From positions 4,493,501-4,557,500 of the forward strand of contig NZ_CP108143.1 in the NCBI RefSeq assembly GCF_036206005.1: a DNA stretch of 64,000 nucleotides, read 5' to 3'. The position numbers and the translations under genes were made by a program. This DNA comes from Streptomyces sp. NBC_00178. Its GTDB lineage: Bacteria > Actinomycetota > Actinomycetes > Streptomycetales > Streptomycetaceae. Below the pieces are notes generated by a model. That model was given only the letters and a program-made list of their open reading frames with translations, searched no databases and was not told the DNA's origin. Below are positions 54,492-62,919 of this stretch, one piece after another. The number at the start of each line of letters is the position of its first letter. The stretch's first letter is position 1.

Positions 54492-55259
54492 TCAGAAGCG
54501 ACGCGTGATCAGAGCACGCTTGACTTCCTGGATCGCCTTGGTGACCTCGATGCCACGCGGGCAGGCGTCCGTGCAGTTGAACGTCGTGCGGCAACGCCAC
54601 ACGCCGTCACGGTCGTTGAGGATCTCGAGCCGCTGCTCGCCGCCCTCGTCGCGCGAGTCGAAGATGAAGCGGTGCGCGTTGACGATGGCCGCCGGGCCGA
54701 AGTACTGGCCGTCGTTCCAGAACACCGGGCACGAGGATGTGCACGCGGCGCACAGGATGCACTTGGTGGTGTCGTCGAAGCGCTCGCGGTCCTCGGCGGA
54801 CTGCAGGCGCTCGCGCGTCGGCTCGTTGCCCTTGGTGATGAGGAAGGGCATGACGTCGCGGTACGCCTGGAAGAACGGGTCCATGTCGACCACGAGGTCC
54901 TTGAGGACCGTGAGGCCCTTGATGGCCTCGACCGTGATCGGCTTGTCCGGGTTGATGTCCTTGATCAGCGTCTTGCAGGCGAGCCTGTTCTTGCCGTTGA
55001 TCCGCATCGCGTCGGAACCGCAGATGCCGTGCGCGCAGGAACGGCGGAAGGTCAGGGTGCCGTCCAGCTCCCACTTGATCTTGTGAAGGGCGTCGAGGAC
55101 ACGCTCCTTCGGGTCGATCGAGATCTGGAAGTCCTGCCACTGGACCTCGTCCGAGACCTCCGGGTTGAACCGGCGGATCCGGAAGGTGGCCGTGATGTAG
55201 GGGGAGTTGCCGAAGCCGGCCTCGGCCTTGTCGGTCTTCTCCAGAGTCGGGGTAGCCAT
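54492..55259 (-). CDS. sdhB: Succinate dehydrogenase iron-sulfur subunit
   Basis: This 255-aa subunit carries three Fe-S clusters. The [2Fe-2S] ligands lie in SCAHGICGSDAMRINGKNRLAC, the [4Fe-4S] ligands in CILCAACTSSCPVFW, and the [3Fe-4S] ligands in TTFNCTDACPRGI. It passes electrons from the SdhA flavin to quinone in the membrane. The start (MATPTLEKTDKAEAGFGNSPYI) overlaps the sdhA stop (TGATG), so the two are coupled. Length and cysteine pattern are normal. It is last gene of sdhCDAB. Confidence 0.98.
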   Translation of the reverse strand: MATPTLEKTDKAEAGFGNSPYITATFRIRRFNPEVSDEVQWQDFQISIDPKERVLDALHKIKWELDGTLTFRRSCAHGICGSDAMRINGKNRLACKTLIKDINPDKPITVEAIKGLTVLKDLVVDMDPFFQAYRDVMPFLITKGNEPTRERLQSAEDRERFDDTTKCILCAACTSSCPVFWNDGQYFGPAAIVNAHRFIFDSRDEGGEQRLEILNDRDGVWRCRTTFNCTDACPRGIEVTKAIQEVKRALITRRF

Positions 55260-57013
55260 CAGTACTTACGCTCCATCGGCTGGTAGCGGGTCGTGACGAC
55301 CGGCTTGTAGTCGAGCCGGATCGACTCGGTGCCGTCGTCCGCGACCTCGCGGTACGCCATGGTGTGGCGCATGAAGTTGACGTCGTCGCGGTTCGGGTAG
55401 TCCTCGCGGTAGTGACCGCCGCGGGACTCCTTGCGGGCCAGCGCGGAGGCGGCCATGACCTCGGCCAGGTCGAGCAGGTTGCCCAGCTCGATGGCCTCCA
55501 GCAGGTCCGTGTTGAACCGCCTGCCCTTGTCCTGGATGGACACGTTCAGGTACCGCGCCCGCAGCTCCGCGATCTTGTCGACCGCGGTCTTGATCGTCTG
55601 CTCGGTGCGGAACACCATCACGTTGGCGTCCATGCACTCCTGCAGCTCCGTGCGGAGCGCGGCCACCCGCTCGGTGCCCGTCGAGTTGCGGAGCCGCTCG
55701 ACCTGCTCCTCCACCAGCTTCGCCGGGTTCTCCGGAAGCTCGACGAAGTCGTTCTTCGCGGAGTACTCGGCGGCCGCGATGCCCGACCGGCGTCCGAAGA
55801 CGTTGATGTCGAGCAGGGAGTTGGTGCCGAGGCGGTTGGCGCCGTGCACGGACACGCAGGCGACCTCGCCGGCGGCGTACAGGCCCGGGACGACGGTGGT
55901 GTTGTCGGCCAGCACCTCGCCCTCGACGTTGGTCGGGATGCCGCCCATGGCGTAGTGCGCGGTCGGCTGGATCGGGATCGGGTCCGTGTAGGGCTCGATG
56001 CCGAGGTAGGTGCGCGCGAACTCCGTGATGTCCGGGAGCTTCGCGTCGAGCTGCTCCGGCGGGAGGTGCGTGAGGTCGAGGTAGACGTGGTCGCCCTCGG
56101 GACCGCAGCCGCGGCCCTCACGGATCTCCGTGTAGATGGAGCGGGACACGACGTCACGGGACGCGAGGTCCTTCATGACCGGCGCGTACTTCTCCATGAA
56201 GCGCTCGCCGTCCTTGTTGCGGAGGATGCCGCCCTCACCACGGGCGCCCTCCGTCAGCAGGATGCCCATGCGCCAGATGCCCGTCGGGTGGAACTGGAAG
56301 AACTCCATGTCCTCCAGCGGCAGGCCGCGGCGGTACGCGGCGGCCTGGCCGTCACCGGTCAGGGTGTGCGCGTTGGAGGTCACCTTGAAGAACTTGCCGG
56401 TGCCGCCGGAGGCGAAGATGATCGACTTCGCCTGGAAGACGTGGATCTCGCCGGTCGCCAGTTCGTAGGCGACGACGCCCGCGGACTTCTTGACCCCGTC
56501 GACGTCCTGGAGCAGGAGGTCGAGCACGTAGAACTCGTTGAAGAACTCCACGCCCTCCTTGACGCAGTTCTGGTACAGCGTCTGGAGGATCATGTGGCCC
56601 GTGCGGTCCGAGGCGTAGCAGGACCGGCGGACCGGGGCCTCGCCGTGGCTACGGGTGTGACCGCCGAAGCGGCGCTGGTCGATGCGGCCCTCGGGCGTCC
56701 GGTTGAACGGAAGGCCCATCTTCTCCAGGTCGAGGACGGCGTCGATGGCCTCCTTCGCCAGGATCTCGGCGGCGTCCTGGTCGACCAGGTAGTCGCCGCC
56801 CTTGATCGTGTCGAAGGTGTGCCACTCCCAGTTGTCCTCCTCCACGTTCGCCAGCGCGGCGGCCATGCCGCCCTGCGCGGCGCCCGTGTGGGAGCGGGTG
56901 GGGTAGAGCTTCGTCAGCACGGCGGTGCGGCTGCGCTTGGTCGACTCGATGGCCGCGCGCATGCCGGCGCCGCCGGCGCCGACGATGACGGTGTCGTACT
57001 TGTGGATCTGCAT
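55259..57013 (-). CDS. sdhA: Succinate dehydrogenase flavoprotein subunit
   Basis: This 584-aa catalytic subunit has the dinucleotide-binding motif VIVGAGGAGMRAAIES at the N-terminus and the covalent FAD-linking His42 in TRSHTGAAQGG. The FAD/substrate region is FGGHTRSHGEAPVRRSCYASDRTGH. The active-site block is FHPTGIW...LLTEGARGEGGILRN, and QPTAHYAMGGIPTN and GANRLGTNSLLDINVFGRRSG are also present. It oxidises succinate to fumarate. The ATG at 57013 is followed by the usual MQIHKYDTV start. It overlaps sdhB by one base and follows sdhD by 30 bases. Confidence 0.98.
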   Translation of the reverse strand: MQIHKYDTVIVGAGGAGMRAAIESTKRSRTAVLTKLYPTRSHTGAAQGGMAAALANVEEDNWEWHTFDTIKGGDYLVDQDAAEILAKEAIDAVLDLEKMGLPFNRTPEGRIDQRRFGGHTRSHGEAPVRRSCYASDRTGHMILQTLYQNCVKEGVEFFNEFYVLDLLLQDVDGVKKSAGVVAYELATGEIHVFQAKSIIFASGGTGKFFKVTSNAHTLTGDGQAAAYRRGLPLEDMEFFQFHPTGIWRMGILLTEGARGEGGILRNKDGERFMEKYAPVMKDLASRDVVSRSIYTEIREGRGCGPEGDHVYLDLTHLPPEQLDAKLPDITEFARTYLGIEPYTDPIPIQPTAHYAMGGIPTNVEGEVLADNTTVVPGLYAAGEVACVSVHGANRLGTNSLLDINVFGRRSGIAAAEYSAKNDFVELPENPAKLVEEQVERLRNSTGTERVAALRTELQECMDANVMVFRTEQTIKTAVDKIAELRARYLNVSIQDKGRRFNTDLLEAIELGNLLDLAEVMAASALARKESRGGHYREDYPNRDDVNFMRHTMAYREVADDGTESIRLDYKPVVTTRYQPMERKY

Positions 57014-57043
57014 GGTTTTCCTCTGGTCCCTCTGTCCCGGCGC

Positions 57044-57523
57044 CTAGCGGATGTTCGGGTCGAAGGTGAAGATCACCAGCGTGCCCAGCAGGACGGTGAA
57101 CACCGTGGCGGTGTACAGGAGCATCTTCAGCCAGAAACGGGTGGTGTCCCGTTCGGCGTAGTCGTTGATGACCGTACGGAGGCCGTTGGCGCCGTGGAGC
57201 ATGGCGAGCCACAGCATCCCCAGGTCCCAGAGCTGCCAGAACGGCGAGGCCCAGCGGCCCGCGACGAACGCGAAGCCGATCTTGGACACGCCGCCGTCGA
57301 GCACCAGCTGGATCAGCAGGTGGCCGATGACCAGGACGACCAGCACGATGCCCGACAGGCGCATGAAGAGCCAGGCGTACATCTCGAAGTTGGTGCGCGA
57401 GGCCTTGGGGGTCTTGCCCGTGCGCTGGCGCGGGGGCTCGATCACGGGTGCCGGGTTGTCGACGTCGAACAGGCTCACGGCCTCGACGTCGCCGATCGCC
57501 GACGAAGGAGTCTCGGTGGACAT
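57044..57523 (-). CDS. sdhD: Succinate dehydrogenase membrane anchor subunit D
   Basis: This 159-aa protein has a 45-residue hydrophilic N-terminus and three membrane helices (MRLSGIVLVVLVIGHLLIQLVL, WLAMLHGANGLRTVI, MLLYTATVFTVLLGTLVIF). FMRLSGIVLVVLVIGHLL holds the heme-ligand His region, and MLHGANGLRTVINDYAERD is the typical quinone-site loop. With SdhC it anchors SdhAB and reduces quinone. The ATG at 57523 lies five bases after the sdhC stop; spacing supports one operon. Confidence 0.95.
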   Translation of the reverse strand: MSTETPSSAIGDVEAVSLFDVDNPAPVIEPPRQRTGKTPKASRTNFEMYAWLFMRLSGIVLVVLVIGHLLIQLVLDGGVSKIGFAFVAGRWASPFWQLWDLGMLWLAMLHGANGLRTVINDYAERDTTRFWLKMLLYTATVFTVLLGTLVIFTFDPNIR

Positions 57524-57528
57524 TGGCC

Positions 57529-57909
57529 TCAGCTCCCGAAGACTTCGCGTACGGCGTGGCCGAGGACGGGGTACAGGGCCCCGACCATCAGCACGATCCA
57601 GATGCCGAGGACGGTCCAGAGCATCTGCTTCTGGTAGCGCGGGCCCTTGGCCCAGAAGTCCACGGCGACGATCCGGAGACCGTTCAGCGCGTGGAACAGG
57701 ATGGCGGCCACCAGGCCGTACTCGAGCAGCGCGACGAGCGGGGTCTTGTAGGTGGCCACGACCTCGTCGTACGCCTCGGGGGAGACACGCACGAGAGCGG
57801 TGTCCAGGACGTGTACGAACAGGAAGAAGAAAATGAGGACACCGGTGACTCGATGAGCCACCCAGGACCACATGCCTTCCCGGCCGCGGTACAGCGTTCC
57901 AGCCGGCAC
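57529..57909 (-). CDS. sdhC: Succinate dehydrogenase cytochrome b556 subunit C
   Basis: This 126-aa protein has three helices: WVAHRVTGVLIFFFLFVHVLDTALV (heme and quinone region, His-Arg signature SWVAHRVTG), LVALLEYGLVAAILFHALNGLRIV, and MLWTVLGIWIVLMVGALYPVLG. It is the first gene of sdhCDAB. The GTG at 57909 follows GGAGGG by seven bases. No strong -35/-10 pair was found in the 160-odd bases upstream; a TACGAT on the minus strand (58001-57996) is a possible -10. Confidence 0.95.
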   Translation of the reverse strand: MPAGTLYRGREGMWSWVAHRVTGVLIFFFLFVHVLDTALVRVSPEAYDEVVATYKTPLVALLEYGLVAAILFHALNGLRIVAVDFWAKGPRYQKQMLWTVLGIWIVLMVGALYPVLGHAVREVFGS

Positions 57910-58076
57910 GGAAGAACCCTCCGGGAGCGGGGATTGGGGTCGGCCGGCTTGACTGTCGGTCTGACCCGGCCGGGTACGGTCCACCGGCCCCGGCCATCGT
58001 AGCGACGCTTTGTCGGTTCCATGGCGGCGGGGCCCGTCGGTGTGATCAAAGTGGCAATCAAACAGGCACGGACGGG

Positions 58077-58775
58077 CTATCGGGGGTCGTACGGCAGCGG
58101 GGAGGCCGGGCCGGCCGGACATCCCGCCTCCGTCACCAGCTCGATGATGCGGCCCCGGGCGAGTCGTCGCATCTCCTCCGCGGTCAGTGCCCGCTCCTCG
58201 TCCGGCTCGTGGGCCAGTCGGGTGCGGATGGCCGCGAGCACTTGGTCGACGTGCTGGGAGGGACGCAGCCCGTCGAGGCAGATCACGAAGACGTGCCCGA
58301 AGCGGCTCTCGTAGGCGGCGTGGGCCGCCCGCAGCGCCAGGTGGGCCGCGCGGGGCGCGGCGTGGTGCAGACAGGGCGCGCTCTCCGTCGCGAGCGCTTC
58401 GGCGATGTCGGAGGGCGCGAGGTCGTAACCCGCCTCGTCGGAGGCGGCGAGCAGGGTGTCCAGGTCGGGGTAGGGCCGGTGGGCGGCCATGCGCAGGGCC
58501 CAGCGCCGGCTGCCGCAGCACTCCAGCAGGGCGGCCTCGGCGAGTTCGCGCGGCCAGGCGTTGAAGTGACGGATCCCGTTCGAGTGGGCATTCTTGCGAG
58601 CGCTCCCCGAGACTGGTTCCGGAACAGGAGCCTCCGCCGGTACGTCGCACACGGCCGGAGCGGGGCCCTGACCCTGGACGGGTACGGCGGCCCGCCCTGC
58701 CTGCCGAGGTTGTTCAGGCAGGCCGGCGTGGGACTCGCTGGACCTGGACAGCGGGACTCCTCGGACGAAAGGCAT
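58077..58775 (-). CDS. 2-oxo-4-hydroxy-4-carboxy-5-ureidoimidazoline (OHCU) decarboxylase-like protein
   Basis: The C-terminal 165 residues or so match the OHCU decarboxylase fold: FNAWPRELAEAALLECCGSRRWALRMAAHRPYPDLDTLLAASD, ALRAAHAAYESRFGHVFVICLDGLRPSQHVDQVLAAIRTRLAHEPDEERALTAEEMRRLARGRI. OHCU decarboxylase makes S-allantoin in uric acid breakdown. The first 60 residues from the ATG at 58775 (Ser/Pro/Ala-rich) are not conserved-looking, and in-frame GTG codons (for example before SGSARKNAHS) are alternative starts. No uricase or HIU hydrolase gene is nearby. The usual PxIG-type active-site loop seems altered, so function could differ. Confidence 0.8.
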   Translation of the reverse strand: MPFVRGVPLSRSSESHAGLPEQPRQAGRAAVPVQGQGPAPAVCDVPAEAPVPEPVSGSARKNAHSNGIRHFNAWPRELAEAALLECCGSRRWALRMAAHRPYPDLDTLLAASDEAGYDLAPSDIAEALATESAPCLHHAAPRAAHLALRAAHAAYESRFGHVFVICLDGLRPSQHVDQVLAAIRTRLAHEPDEERALTAEEMRRLARGRIIELVTEAGCPAGPASPLPYDPR

Positions 58776-59011
58776 CTGTGACCCTGCAGACGGGTCTGGG
58801 AGCGGCGAGGTTGCTCAGGGGGCGGAAGTGAGGACTGGGATGTATGTGCCCTAACGCTAGCGAGACCGAGCGACCACCAACCGAAGGATGCGAGAAATTC
58901 ACCCGCACGGGAGAGTTTCGGAACGCTTGATGGACGAATTGAGCAGGGGAATTGTCCGGCTTCCTCGTCTTCTTTGAACTGTTTTTCCCCCGATCCGGAG
59001 GATTCTGACCG

Positions 59012-60601
59012 ATGTCGCCCTCACGCGGAACCATGGTGGCCGGCGCGGCCGTCGCCGTCGCAGCCGCCGTCACCCTGACCTTCGCGGTCTGGCCCGACGA
59101 CTCCGGCTCCGGGACCCGGAACGGCGGTGCCGCCTCGGCGCGCACCTCGCCGTCCCCGTCCCGGAGCTATCCGCTCTCCACGGCGCCGCGGACGATACCC
59201 GCGGTGCGCGAGCACACCCCCGCGCGCGGGCCCGGCTGGAAGCCGGGCGCCGACAGCTCGGTCGTCGTGGACGACCCCGGACTCGCGGACGAGGCGAAGC
59301 TGCTCGCCGAGGAGCTGAAGATCGACTACCGCGGTGAGAAGTCCGCCCGTGCGGGTGACGTCGAACTCGCGCTCTCCAGCGGCGGCAAGGGCGGCCCCGA
59401 GTCGTACACCCTGAAGACCGCGGACGGCCGGGTCACCATCAGCGGCCCCGGGCAGGCGGGCGTCTTCTACGGAACCCGCACGCTCAAGCAGTCGCTGAGC
59501 GCCGACGGCACCGTGCCCGAGGGCGTCGTGCGCGACACGCCGGACCGGCCCCAGCGCGGGTTCAACCTCGACATCGCGCGCAAGTACTACTCCGTGGACT
59601 GGATAGAGGCCCGGCTGCGCGAGATGGCCGACCTCAAACTCAACCAGTTCGGCCTGCACTTCTCCGACGACCAGGCCTTCCGGATCGAGTCCGACACGCA
59701 CCCCGAGGTCGTCTCCGACGAACACCTGAGCAAGGCCGACGTACGCCGGATCGTGAAACTCGCGCAGAGCCTGCACATCACGGTGGTCGGCGAGATCGAC
59801 TCCCCCGGACATCTCGGTGCCGTTTTGCGCGCCCACCCGGATCTCCAGCTCCGCAACACGCAGGGCGTGGCCAGGCAGGGCGCCATCGACATCTCCCGGC
59901 CCGGGTCGGCGAAGATCGTCGACGATCTCCTGAGCGAGTACGCCGAGCTCTTCCCCGGCGACTGGTTCCACGTCGGGGCGGACGAGTACCAGGCCCTCAC
60001 GGTGAGCGACCCGCAGGCCTCCTACCCGCAGCTCGCCGCCGCCGCGCGGGACACGTACGGCTCCGACGCCACCGTCCAGGACCTGGCGGAGGGCTGGCTG
60101 AACGACCGCGCCGCGGTCATCCGCAAGGCCGAGAAGATCCCCAAGGCGTGGAACGACGGCTTCTTCAGCGGAGGTACGGTCACCGCGGACAAGGGCATCG
60201 AGGTCGAGTACTGGACGGGCAAGGAGATCGGCGCCCGGCCGCCCCAGGACTACCTGGCCGAGGGCCGCAAGGTCGTCAACCTCAACGACGAGTTCCTCTA
60301 CTACGTGCTCGGCGAGCCCAACGACTTCACGTACCCGACGGGCAAGCGGATCTACGAGCGGTGGACCCCGTTCGTCCTCCGCGGCACCGAGCCGGTGTCC
60401 GAGCGCTACTCGAAGCAGATCCTCGGCGGCCGGTTCGCGGTCTGGGGCGACTTCCCGGACGCGCAGACGCAGGCACAGGTCGCCGCCGGCATCCGGATGC
60501 CGCTGAACGCCGTCTCGCAGAAGCTGTGGGACCCGGGCACGCCCGAGCTGACCTGGGCCGACTTCACCTCGCTCGCCGACGAGGTCGACGCGTCGAACTG
60601 A
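59012..60601 (+). CDS. Secreted beta-N-acetylhexosaminidase (GH20)
   Basis: This 529-aa protein has a signal/anchor segment (VAGAAVAVAAAVTLTFAVW), a Ser/Pro/Thr linker, a GH20b-type alpha/beta domain (VVVDDPGLADEAKLLAEELK ... GQAGVFYGTRTLKQSL) and a TIM-barrel GH20 domain. That domain begins RGFNLDIARKYYSVDWI and has the catalytic Asp324-Glu325 pair in HVGADEYQAL. GEIDSPGHLGAVLRAHPDL and VEYWTGKEIG also fit. It releases GlcNAc from chitin or peptidoglycan fragments outside the cell. The ATG at 59012 follows GGAGG by about nine bases. It is divergent from the OHCU gene and ends at the stem 60648-60680. Confidence 0.93.
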   Translation: MSPSRGTMVAGAAVAVAAAVTLTFAVWPDDSGSGTRNGGAASARTSPSPSRSYPLSTAPRTIPAVREHTPARGPGWKPGADSSVVVDDPGLADEAKLLAEELKIDYRGEKSARAGDVELALSSGGKGGPESYTLKTADGRVTISGPGQAGVFYGTRTLKQSLSADGTVPEGVVRDTPDRPQRGFNLDIARKYYSVDWIEARLREMADLKLNQFGLHFSDDQAFRIESDTHPEVVSDEHLSKADVRRIVKLAQSLHITVVGEIDSPGHLGAVLRAHPDLQLRNTQGVARQGAIDISRPGSAKIVDDLLSEYAELFPGDWFHVGADEYQALTVSDPQASYPQLAAAARDTYGSDATVQDLAEGWLNDRAAVIRKAEKIPKAWNDGFFSGGTVTADKGIEVEYWTGKEIGARPPQDYLAEGRKVVNLNDEFLYYVLGEPNDFTYPTGKRIYERWTPFVLRGTEPVSERYSKQILGGRFAVWGDFPDAQTQAQVAAGIRMPLNAVSQKLWDPGTPELTWADFTSLADEVDASN

Positions 60602-60647
60602 CCGTCAACTCCGTGGACATCGGGTCGGAGAAGGGTTAGGTTCCGCT

Positions 60648-60680
60648 GGCCGCGCGCTCCTTGGGGAGGGACGCGCGGCC
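60648..60680 (+). terminator. Hairpin terminator after the hexosaminidase gene
   Basis: GGCCGCGCG (60648-60656) pairs with CGCGCGGCC (60672-60680), and an inner CTCC/GGAG stem closes a TTGG loop with a small bulge. It lies 46 bases after the stop. Confidence 0.75.
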
Positions 60681-60716
60681 GACATCCGAGAACCGGAACC
60701 CTGGGGGGGTCCCTTC

Positions 60717-61553
60717 ATGCTGTGCACGACCTGCGGTACGAGACCTGCGGCATCCGCGGACGGGCGGTGCTCCGTCTGCGCGGCCACCCGTTTCGCGCCG
60801 CCGAACGGGCTGATGCAGCCCGGTCCGGCCCCGATGGCGGAGGGGCTGCACCGGCTGCGCTCGCCGGCCGGGCTCGCGAAGGCCGTCGTGGTACTGCTGG
60901 GAGTGGTCATCGCGGTCGACGTGGTCGCCCTCGTGGCCGAGCTCAGCCTCCGGGGCGAGTACGCGAACCTCACGACCATCCCTGGCACGGTGCTGTACGA
61001 CGCCGGCTCGACCACCCACTCCCAGCTCGTCTACCAGCGGGTCACCTCGGCACAGGCGCTCGCGTTGCTGGTCACCGCCATCGTCTTCATCATCTGGTTC
61101 CGCCGGGTGCGGCTCAACGCCGAGGTGTTCGACGCGAGTCTGCAGCCCATGCGGCCGGGCTGGGCGATCGGTGCGTGGTTCATCCCCATCGGCAACATCT
61201 GGCTGCCGCGACGGATCGCGGCGGGCATCTGGACCGCGAGCGCGCAGACCAACCCGGACGGCAGCTGGCGCGATGCCTCGAAGGCGCCGCTCAACCTCTG
61301 GTGGACGCTCTACCTCGGGTCGACGCTGGTCGCCCAGGTCGCGACCAGGAACTACGAGGCGACCGACTTCTCGCCCGCTCTCGCGGACTCCGTGACCCTG
61401 ATCATGGCCGCCGACGTGCTCGACATCGCCGCGGCCGTCGCGGCGATCGTCTTCGTGCGCAGGCTGACCCGGATGCAGGGGGAGCGTGCGGCCCTCGGGA
61501 TGCCCCCGTCGTCCGTGCCCGTGCCCGCGCCCGCCGGGGTGCCGCAGGCCTGA
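60717..61553 (+). CDS. DUF4328 membrane protein with N-terminal zinc ribbon
   Basis: This 278-aa protein begins with a CxxC...CxxC zinc-ribbon (LCTTCGTRPAASADGRCSVC). Five or so membrane segments follow: LAKAVVVLLGVVIAVDVVALVAEL, ALALLVTAIVFIIWFRRV, IGAWFIPIGNIWLPRRIAAGIW, LWWTLYLGSTLVAQVA and LIMAADVLDIAAAVAAIVFVRRL. The FIPIGNIWLPRRIAAGIWTAS and RDASKAPLNLWWTLYLGS blocks are how I recognise DUF4328, of unknown function. The ATG at 60717 follows a GGGGGGGT tract. It stands alone between the hexosaminidase terminator and an unrecognised gene. Confidence 0.88.
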   Translation: MLCTTCGTRPAASADGRCSVCAATRFAPPNGLMQPGPAPMAEGLHRLRSPAGLAKAVVVLLGVVIAVDVVALVAELSLRGEYANLTTIPGTVLYDAGSTTHSQLVYQRVTSAQALALLVTAIVFIIWFRRVRLNAEVFDASLQPMRPGWAIGAWFIPIGNIWLPRRIAAGIWTASAQTNPDGSWRDASKAPLNLWWTLYLGSTLVAQVATRNYEATDFSPALADSVTLIMAADVLDIAAAVAAIVFVRRLTRMQGERAALGMPPSSVPVPAPAGVPQA

Positions 61554-61626
61554 GTCGGACCGTTTCGCGCTCCCACCGCCCGTCCGGCGGGCAGAATGGC
61601 AGCCCGGACCGCGGGGGGAGCGCGAC

Positions 61627-62133
61627 GTGGGGTTCTGGGGCGTCTACCTGGTGGGCCGCAGCGGTGAACCGCTCCCGGAACACCCCGCGCTGAGGGAGGC
61701 GCGCGGCCTGCTGACGCTGCGTGAGTACCGCGCCGACGGCTGGCAGGTCTGGTGCCACCCCGGCGATCCGCCGCTCCGCCCCATGGCCGCGCTCGCCGAC
61801 GCCGCGCGGGCGCCCGTGCTGCTCGGCTACGTCATGGACGGGGTCTGCGTGGCCGTGGAGGCCGCGGGCCCGTACAGCGGATCCTGGTACGCCTGCCTCG
61901 GGCGCGCGCCCATGGCGGCACATCTCGTCCGGGACGGCACGACGCTGGAGGACCTCTTCCTGCCGCCCGAGGACGCGGCGGCACGGGCGGTGCGGTGGGC
62001 GGCCGAATCAGGCCGCGGCGTGGCGGAGGGACCCCTGCTCGAACTCCTGCGCGTCGAGGAACCGGAGTGGTCCGCCGATGAACTTTTCTCCGCATTCCTG
62101 GACCGTCTGGGCGTCGAGGGCCTCCGCGGCTGA
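61627..62133 (+). CDS. Unrecognised soluble protein (168 aa)
   Basis: The protein starts GFWGVYLVGRSGEPL and contains ARGLLTLREYRADGWQVWCHPGDPPLRPMAALADAARAPVLLGYVMDGVCVAVEAAGPYSGSWYACLG, a beta-rich pattern with Trp/Cys. An acidic helical C-terminus follows (LLRVEEPEWSADELFSAFLDRLGVEGL). I recognise no domain and no membrane segment; it looks like a streptomycete-restricted small protein, perhaps related to SMI1/KNR4-type immunity proteins in general style, but I would not assert that. The GTG at 61627 has GGGGGGAG immediately upstream, a strong ribosome binding site. Confidence 0.75.
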   Translation: MGFWGVYLVGRSGEPLPEHPALREARGLLTLREYRADGWQVWCHPGDPPLRPMAALADAARAPVLLGYVMDGVCVAVEAAGPYSGSWYACLGRAPMAAHLVRDGTTLEDLFLPPEDAAARAVRWAAESGRGVAEGPLLELLRVEEPEWSADELFSAFLDRLGVEGLRG

Positions 62134-62262
62134 GCCCTGGCACCCGATTTCCCGTGGGCCGAGTGACGCTTTTCGGCCACCTGGCGCTGTACGCGGTAAC
62201 AGGCAGCACAGCCCTCGTCACTGAGCGGCGGAGCAGCCGCGATACGAGGGGAGGCGTCGTCG

Positions 62263-62838
62263 ATGACTCTGATGGAGCAGATCGCCCGTGCCGACGAGCG
62301 GAGCCTGGCGGCGAGTGCACTCGCCTGTCTGGACCGCTGTCTCACACCGCCGGACGACGGGGGTGATCCCGAGCCGCTGCGCCCGCTCTGGGTGAGCTGC
62401 GATACCGGCGAGCAGTGGGCGGAACGCCTCGACGCCGTGCACGCGGCGATGGAGCGTTCCGCGCCCGTGGCCGACGACGGCACTGCCTCGCGGGTGCGCG
62501 CGATGCTCGGTGCCGCGCCGCGGGAGTTCACGGCCGGGCCGCTGAGGGCCTGGGCGGACGCGTGCTCGCTCCTCGCGCTGGACGTGCACCGGGAGTTCGA
62601 CTTCCCGGCGGGGGGCGCGGACGCGCTGGAGCGGTGCCGCACGGGCGGGGCGGCCGACGGCGGACCGCTGGTCAGCGGCGAGGTGCTGCGCCAGAGCGAG
62701 ATCCTGGACGTGCTCGCCGAGAACGCCGGCACGGCCGGCGGAGGGGCGGGCCTGCGACAGGTGCTGGACCTGTCGGCCGAGGGGCGGCGCGTCCTGCGCG
62801 CGGTGATGTCGAGGCGGGCCCGCGGCCGCGCGCGGTGA
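62263..62838 (+). CDS. Unrecognised soluble helical protein (191 aa)
   Basis: The protein reads as mostly alpha-helical: SLAASALACLDRCL, QWAERLDAVHAAMERSAPVADDGTASRVRAML, LRAWADACSLLALDVHREFDFPAGG and LRQSEILDVLAENAG. It has a basic C-terminus (RAVMSRRARGRAR) and several Cys. No family recognised. The ATG at 62263 has GAGGGGAGGC about nine bases upstream. It follows the 168-aa unknown gene in the same direction with a 129-base gap and is convergent with the SDR gene. Confidence 0.75.
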   Translation: MTLMEQIARADERSLAASALACLDRCLTPPDDGGDPEPLRPLWVSCDTGEQWAERLDAVHAAMERSAPVADDGTASRVRAMLGAAPREFTAGPLRAWADACSLLALDVHREFDFPAGGADALERCRTGGAADGGPLVSGEVLRQSEILDVLAENAGTAGGGAGLRQVLDLSAEGRRVLRAVMSRRARGRAR

Positions 62839-62919
62839 CGTCGGGCGGGCCGGCCGGCGCACCCCGTCCCGGCGGGCAGGCCGAAACGGCCCCGTCCGGG
62901 GCGGTACGCCGGAACGGGA

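Noticed and set aside
55364..57637. 757-codon frame antisense to sdhA
   Set aside because: sdhA on the other strand has every catalytic motif; the antisense product has no domain and typical shadow composition.
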